Assembly (NCBI GenBank): GCA_022605955.1
Contig: JAKCOZ010000011.1
Coordinates: 1,546,537 to 1,610,536 of the forward strand
From: Rallus limicola
Taxonomy: Eukaryota > Chordata > Aves > Gruiformes > Rallidae
DNA: 64,000 bases
Direction: 5' to 3'
The translations under genes were made by a program, and so were the position numbers. This document shows, one piece after another, positions 58,125 through 64,000 of the stretch. Each line of letters starts with the position of its first letter. Position 1 is the stretch's first letter. The notes below the pieces were generated by a model. The model had not been told where the DNA came from. It did no database searches and worked only from the letters and a program-made list of their open reading frames with translations.

Positions 58125-58982
58125 TAAAACAGGGACCTAAGGGATGGCATCCAGAGGGACCTGGACAGGATGGAGAGGTGGGAATATGAGAACTGTATGG
58201 AGTTCAACAAGGCCAAGTGCAGGGTCCTGCACGTGTGTCGGAGCAGTCCCAAGCACAGCTCCAGGCTGGGTGGGGAATGGAGGAGAGCAGCCCTGAGGAG
58301 AAGGACTTGGGGGTGCTGATCGATGACAAGCTCCACATGAGCCAGCAGTGTGAGCTGGCAGCTCAGAAGGCCAACTGTGTCCTGGGCTGCATCAGACACA
58401 GCGTGGGCAGCAGGGCTGGGGGGATTCTGCCCCTCTGCTCTGCTCTGGGGAGACCCCAGCTGCAGTGCTGGGTCCTGCTTGGGGGTCCCCAGGACAGGAG
58501 AGATGTAGAACTGCTGGAGTGAGGCCAGAAGAGGCCATGAAGATGATCAGGGACTGGAGCACCTCTCCTGTGAAGCCAGGCTGGGAGAGTTGGGCTGGTT
58601 CAGCCTGGAGAAGAGAAGGCTGTGGAGAGACCTAATTACGTGCTACCAATCCTTCAAGGGGTCCTGCAGGACAGTGGGAGAGGGGCTGGTCACCAGGGAG
58701 TGCAGGGACAGGCCAAGGGGTGATGGCTTCAAGCTGACAGAGGGCAGGGGTAGGTTAGATGTGAGGAAGGAATTCTGTACTCTGAGGGTGGGGAGGCCCT
58801 GGCACAGGGTGCCCAGAGAGGGTGTGGAAGCCCCATCCCTGGAGGTGTCCAAGGCCAGGTTGGATGGGTCTTTGAGCAGCCTGGTCTAGTGAGGGTGTCC
58901 CTGCTCATGGCAGGGGGTTGGAACTAGATGGGCTTCAAGGTCCCTTCCAACCCAAAGCATTTTATGATTCAATGATTCTTTT
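58125..58982 (+). mobile_element. CR1 copy, family D, with ORF2 C-terminal remnant
   Basis: Runs from aaacagggacctaagggatg to ttttatgattcaatgattc. At 58217-58522 a plus frame reads [20 protein letters not shown] and KANCVLGCI, the C-terminal part of CR1 ORF2. It is cut by a stop before the 3' UTR. Confidence 0.92.
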
Positions 58983-59545
58983 CACACCCTAAAACAATGT
59001 TCCTAAAATAACCTTGCCCAATTTCCCTGATATCAGAGAAAAGCTGAGTGCTTCTTCCCAGTAAATAATACAACAAGTAACTAGAGAATCCTGGAATTCA
59101 CACATTATTTTTTTTGCATCACCTGAGCTCCATTAAACATACTTGTTGGAACAGCTGCTCCATGAATTACAAACACTGAATCTTAATAAGATGCCATCAA
59201 CACACGTTCAGTCTACAAGGTTACACAAGTTCCCCACTAACATGCTTTATGAGAGCAGTAATTGATCTCAGTAGCACAAGCTTTTGTTGTCCAAGTTCCC
59301 TGTTATTACACCTGATGGCATCTATAGGATCCATTCATCCACCAGCTCATAAACTCCCTGCCACTATGAATAATCAGGGTCCAATGGGTGTAAAATGAGT
59401 CATTTAGATGCCAAGAAGCCACTGATTTTTCCATCAAGGCAGATGTAGCACAGCACATGATGGAATCCTTTTGTCCAACTCTGAGTCTTAAAAATATTGT
59501 GTGACATGGTGATAACTGGCCAAGGAAACAGATGTTGAGTTGAAA

Positions 59546-60019
59546 TGGGATGAAGTTTAACAATGCCAAGTGTAGAGTGCTGCACATTGGACATAACAAC
59601 CCCGTGCAGTGCTACAGGCTTGGGGAGACTGGCTGGAGAAGGACCTGGGGGCGTTGGGTGACTGCAGGCTGAACATGAGCCAGCAGTGTTGGGCAAGAAA
59701 GACAATGGCATCCTGGCTTGTATCAGAAATAGTGTGGCCAGTGGGTCTGGGGAGGGGTTGTGCCCCTGGACTGAGCACTGGTGAGGCTGCACCTCCAGTG
59801 CTGGGGCCAGTTCTGGGCTCCTCAGCATCACAAGGACATGGAGGTGCTGGAGCGAGTGCAGAGAAGGGCAACCAGGCTGGGGAAGGGGCTGGAGGGCAAA
59901 GCCTCTGAGGAGCAGCTGAGGGAGCTGGGGGTGTTGAGGCTGGAGCAGAGGAGGCTGAGGGGAGCCCTTCTCCCCACTTGATGATCTTAAAGGGCTTTTC
60001 CAACCCTGTGATTCTGTGA
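59546..60019 (+). mobile_element. CR1 copy, family C, with internal deletion
   Basis: Runs from gatgaagtttaacaatgcca to gcccttctccccac, then jumps at about 59978 to the terminus gatcttaaagggcttttcca and gtgattctgtg. About 340 bp present in sister copies are missing. Confidence 0.9.
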
Positions 60020-60720
60020 AAACCAAACCTGAACATGACAGTACGTGAAGCAAAAAAAAGATCAGCACCTGAGAGGAGATGGAATCAGGAGATGGAGTCC
60101 TGAGCTCAAAGTATTTCACTTCCATGTGCGTTTGCAATAACCTTTTTCAACAGCAAAACCCATGAGTCACCCATGGATCTGTTCAGAGTTGCAACAGAAA
60201 GGTCAAATAATTTGGGATCATAACGAGACCACACGGCGTTTCGGGTCCATTTTCAAGTTCAACTCAGCCAATATGAGAAGATTTGACCCTGGGAGATTTA
60301 GTCTGAGTGTACTGACCACTCTTAAGCACAGAGCAAATTAGAAATGTGGTTTGAAACCCTGCAGTTCTCCAAAAAGGAAAAAAAAAACAACCCCCAACCA
60401 TCCAACCCACTCTATTTTCTGGGATTCCACCTCATCATTTCACAGACTGAAGCATCTGTTGCCATCTTTAATCTTCTCCTGGTCAAGATGTTTGAGGAGA
60501 TACAGGTTATAGGATGGAATGATTTTTTTTTAAAAGCTATTTACTAAAATGTCAGGATTTGTTAGAAATAAAGGTCACTCAAGTCTTATTTTTGAATGAC
60601 TGTCCACTAGCAATCAGGACACTGCTCAACCTGATTCCTCAATAGGTTCCTACACTACAGCCCCTGCATTGCACTGGTGACTGAATCCACATCCTGACAC
60701 AGAGGACACTGTGCTGCTAA

Positions 60721-61508
60721 CCAGAGAGACCTGGCCAGGCTGGAGAGCTGGGCTGGGAGAGACCAGAGGAGGTTCAACAAGAGCAAGGGGAGAGTCTGGC
60801 CCCTGGGAAGGAAGAAGTGCTGGGATCAGGCCAGGCTGGGGGGAGCTGCTGGAGAGGAGCTCTGTGGAGAAGGACCTGGGGGTGCTGGTGGGGGACAGGG
60901 TGGCCATGAGCCAGCAGTGTGTCCTGGGGCTGAGAGAGACACTGGGATCCTGGGGGCATCAGGAGGAGTGTGGGCAGCAGGGGACAGGAGGGGATCCTCC
61001 CCCTCTGCTCTGCCCTGCTCAGGCCCCAGCTGGAGTGTTGTGTCCAGTGCTGGGCTCCCTGGGATCAACCAGCCAGGGATCTCCTGGAGAGAGGCCAGAG
61101 GAGGGACAGGGAGATGCTGAAGGGCCTGGAGCATCTCCCCTGGGAGGAAAGGCTGAGGGAGCTGGGGCTGTTCAGCCTGGAGAGAAGCAGCCTGAGAGGG
61201 GATCTGATCCCTGGGGATCAAGAGCTGAAGGGTGGCACCCAGGGGGCCATGGGCAGCCTCTGCTCAGGGTCTGTGGGGACAGGACAAGGGGTGCTGGGCT
61301 CAAGTTGTAGCCCAGGGAGTTCCCCCCCAATGTGGGGCAGAACTTGTTGCCAGTGAGGGTGAGGGAGCCCTGGGCCAGGCTGCCCAGGGGGGTGTGGAGT
61401 CTCCTTCTCTGCCAGCCCCTGTCCTAGGGACCCTGCTTTGGCAGGGGGTTGGGACCCCATGGGCTCTGGAGGGCCCTTCCAACCCCTATAGTTCTGTGAT
61501 TCTGTGAT
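60721..61508 (+). mobile_element. CR1 copy, family B, long
   Basis: Runs from accagagagacctggccagg through the B body to atagttctgtgattctgtga. It gives the most complete 5' B sequence in the window. Confidence 0.93.
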
Positions 61509-61996
61509 CCAGGCACGTTAAGATGAGGGTTACCTGAACTCCCTGCATTACAGCACTCCTCATCTCCATCAGCTCTATCATTTATAGCCAGGAATACAGG
61601 TAGCACTTGAAAGCCACCGAGTCGAATGACACTTTCAACTCTACAGGGAGCGAACAATCACTTAGTACTTTAATTATATGCATTAACAGAAGCTTGTGGC
61701 TCCAAAAGGTGGTTCTGTTTTAGCTCAAAATTGCCATTTTCCCCCCCCCTTCTTTCTTGCAAATGTGAGGGTAATGAAATGTCAGGATAGGATTTGTGTT
61801 CACTGATACAGACAATGGGCCACTGACTGAGACCTGGAGACCAACCTGCTCCTTCTCACTGCCTTTGGAGCAGCCTGGGAACACAACGTGTTGTCAAGCA
61901 CAGGTTGTTACCTGGGAAGCCAGGGAATGTGGTGCCAACAGCAAGCTGAGAAATGGGCATTGTAAAGTCACTTAACCTCAATATCTTTTAATTAAA

Positions 61997-62549
61997 GAAT
62001 CATTATGGTTGGAAAAGATCATCCAGTTCAACCACCCCCTCCCACCTCTATCACTCACTAACCATGTCCCTCAGTACCTCATCCAACCTCTCCTTGAACA
62101 CCCCGAGGGACAGTGACTCCACCACCTCCCTGGGCAGCCCCTTCCAATGCCCAACTGCTCTTTGGGAGAAGAAATGTCTCCTCATTTCTAACCTGACCCT
62201 CCCCTGGCACAACTTGCAGCCATTCCCTCTCGTCCTGTCGCTGGGTATCTGTGAGGAGAGGCTGAGCCCCAGCTCCCCACAACCTCCTGTCAGGGAGCTG
62301 GAGAGAACAAGAAGGTCTCCCCTGAGCCTCCTCTTCTCCAGGCTCAACACCCCCAGCTCCCTCAGCTGCTCCTCAGAGGATTTGCCCTCCAGCCCCTTCC
62401 CCAGCCTGGTTGCCCTTCTCTGGACACACTCCAGCACCTCCATGTTCTTCTTGGAGTGAAAGTCCCAAACCTGAACCCAGTATTCAAGGTGCAGCCTCAC
62501 CAGAGCTGAGCACAGGGGGATGATCCCTTCCCTGGTCCTGCTGGCTCCA
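61997..62549 (-). mobile_element. CR1 copy, family E
   Basis: The 3' end is aagaatcattatggttggaa. The body carries agaagaaatgtctcctcatt (reverse of the E motif) to gaccaggaccagcaggctcc equivalents. Its upstream flank continues as the inverted segment at 62550. Confidence 0.92.
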
Positions 62550-62684
62550 CTTTGTGACCTTAGACTTCCTACAAGGCTACCAGAAGGTGCTGCCTGTCAG
62601 CAGCTCTGAACACCCGCTGCTTGTGGACTCAGACTTGTGATAAATGAGAGGTTTTTAGACCTAGCTTACCACTGGGTGGGTGAT
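62550..62684 (-). repeat. Inverted copy of the segment at 44584-44719
   Basis: Reads ctttgtgaccttagacttcc to taccactgggtgggtgataa, the reverse complement of the segment at 44584-44719. The next CR1 (family A) begins immediately after it. Confidence 0.88.
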
Positions 62685-62685
62685 A

Positions 62686-63170
62686 ATAGAATCATAGAAT
62701 CACAGATTGATCTGGGTTGGGAGGGACCCCAAGGATCCCAGAGCTCCAACCCCCCTGCCACAGGCAAGGCCACCAACCTCCAGGCCTGGAGCTACACAAG
62801 GTTGTCCAGGGCCACAGCCAACCTGGCCTTCAACACCCCCAGGGATGGGGCACCCACCCCCTCTCCAGCCCTCTGAGCATCTTCATGGCTCCTCTGACCC
62901 CCCTCCAACAGCCCCACATCTTCCTTGTGTTGGGCCCCAGCTCTGGACACAGGACTCCAGCTGGGGAGGGCAGAGCAGAGAGGGACAATCCCCTCCCTGG
63001 CCCTGCTGCCACCCCTCTGCTGATGGAGCCCAGGGTCCCATCACCTTTCCCAGCTGCCAGAGCACATTACTAGCTCATGTTGAGTTTCTAATCTACCAGA
63101 ATCCCCAGGTCCCTCTCTGCAGGGCTGCTCTCCAGGCTGAACATCCTCAGTTCTTTCAGCCTATGAAAAT
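62686..63170 (-). mobile_element. CR1 copy, family A, with internal deletion
   Basis: The 3' end is tagaatcatagaatcacaga. At about 62864 the sequence jumps from cacccaccccctctc to cagccctctgagcatcttca. About 260 bp are lost relative to the copy at 994. The right end is more divergent. Confidence 0.88.
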
Positions 63171-63763
63171 CTCCTACAGACAGAAAGAACAAGGGGGTAA
63201 AACGTTTTCCAAGACGTTCCAAATTCCCAGCTCTCCTCAGAGCACCTGTAGAGCCTGCTGCAGCCACAGAAGAAAAAACCCATTTCCCAGCTAATTGTTT
63301 TAACTTCCCTGACTAGTGACAGCAACACAATTAAATCCTTTCCATTCCTGACACGTGCAAACTGTCAAATTTCACCCTACAGCCTGGAAATACCATTACA
63401 CAAACTACTGAGCCAAGAAAACACTGACATAAAGCCCAACATTTCAGCCACAAGAAGGTCAGTTTTGCCATGCCCATCATCTATTTTTAACCCATCTGCC
63501 TGCAAACCTCTTCAAGCAGTTGGTTTGGTCTTAATTCTGCATATTTGTTTCACTAGTCTCTAAATTCCCAATGGAAGAGGATGAAAATACTGAAGAGGTT
63601 TAACAGTAGGACGTCACCAAAGACATTGGTATGTCTTACTGAACTCTTCTGTGCAAACACCAATGTTTGGGGTTGAAAGGTAACAGAATCATCTATCCAC
63701 TTACTGTCAGATTTCTAGAATGCCTCATACACAGATATGAATGTCAAATAAGAATTATACACT

Positions 63764-64000
63764 CACAAGGGTGGAAAAGTCCTTTAAGATCACCAAGTCC
63801 AACCATCCCTGTGCTGCCCCAGAGCTCTCAGCACCTCATCTCCCCTCTGTTCAACACCCCCAGGGCTGGGGACTCAGCCCCCTCCCTGGGCAGCCTGGGC
63901 CACAGCCCCACAGCTCTGCCAGGGAAGAACTTTGCCCTCCCAGCTGAGCTGAGCCTGCCCTGGCCCAGCTTGAGCACAGTGCCCCTTGTCCCAGCTCCTG
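63764..64000 (-). mobile_element. CR1 copy, family C, cut by the window end
   Basis: The 3' end is near tcacaagggtggaaaagtcc. It continues in the C body to the last base. Confidence 0.9.

Larger units (their letters stand above)
52263..64000. other. ELP3: ELP3 intron upstream of the first visible exon (partial)
   Basis: The preceding ELP3 exon (expected to encode the VAHMMPDLPN region) was not found, so the intron exceeds 11.7 kb. The gaps 52969-53369, 54056-54837, 56994-58124, 58983-59545, 60020-60720, 61509-61996 and 63171-63763 show no recognisable feature. Confidence 0.7.

Noticed and set aside
59400..59540. Possible ELP3 exon (frame ending DGKISGFLASK on minus)
   Set aside because: It does not match any ELP3 segment I know and lacks a convincing acceptor and donor.

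Overview
The window is vertebrate, almost certainly avian, nuclear DNA. It lies inside one protein-coding gene on the minus strand and is crowded with CR1 non-LTR retrotransposons. Five exons of ELP3 (Elongator complex protein 3, the radical-SAM and acetyltransferase subunit that modifies tRNA wobble uridines) can be read on the minus strand at 52069-52262, 41619-41709, 36726-36791, 29775-30002 and 25953-26034. All five have GT/AG splice sites and their reading phases join without a break. Together they encode roughly residues 303-523 of the 547 of the human protein. Earlier exons must lie to the right of 64000. The short last exon was not found in the 25.9 kb to the left, so the window runs from the middle of one intron to the middle of the last one.

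Nearly everything else is intron. By eye about two fifths of the window is CR1: some 63 copies or pieces, nearly all 5' truncated. I sort them by informal labels. A has a 3' end with caggcctggaggttggtg (plus sense). B contains tctccagagaaggagactcc (minus sense). C contains ttcttccctggcagagctg. D contains gaagaatttcttcctaat (minus sense). E contains gacatttcttctcccaaag. F contains tcttcactagagcaggg (minus sense). Copies of A, B and C are nearly identical to each other over hundreds of bases, which suggests recent activity. Such CR1 richness is known for woodpeckers and relatives (Piciformes), so a bird of that kind is my best guess; this is inference only.

Three ERVL-like solo LTRs are present: 23496-24614 plus, with a perfect 5-bp target duplication; 26304-26903 minus, with a ten-unit minisatellite inside U3; and 48690-49277 plus. 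Other simple structures are a 328-bp polypyrimidine tract (21053-21380), a 24-bp minisatellite (28296-28451), a 21-bp degenerate array inside a CR1 (36034-36386), a perfect 26-bp palindrome (22937-22962) and facing G and C runs (10084-10131).

The least ordinary signals concern how CR1 copies were built. Two B copies share about 46 bp beyond their 3' ends (candidate 3' transduction). Several pairs share non-consensus 5' extensions. One copy has an E body with a B-type 3' end. Some copies are nested with 5-bp duplications. Minus-strand CR1 5' ends also lie 60-130 bp downstream of four of the five ELP3 splice donors. No tRNA, rRNA, CRISPR, promoter or second protein-coding gene was recognised. 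Long open frames elsewhere are translations of GC-rich CR1 or of simple repeats.
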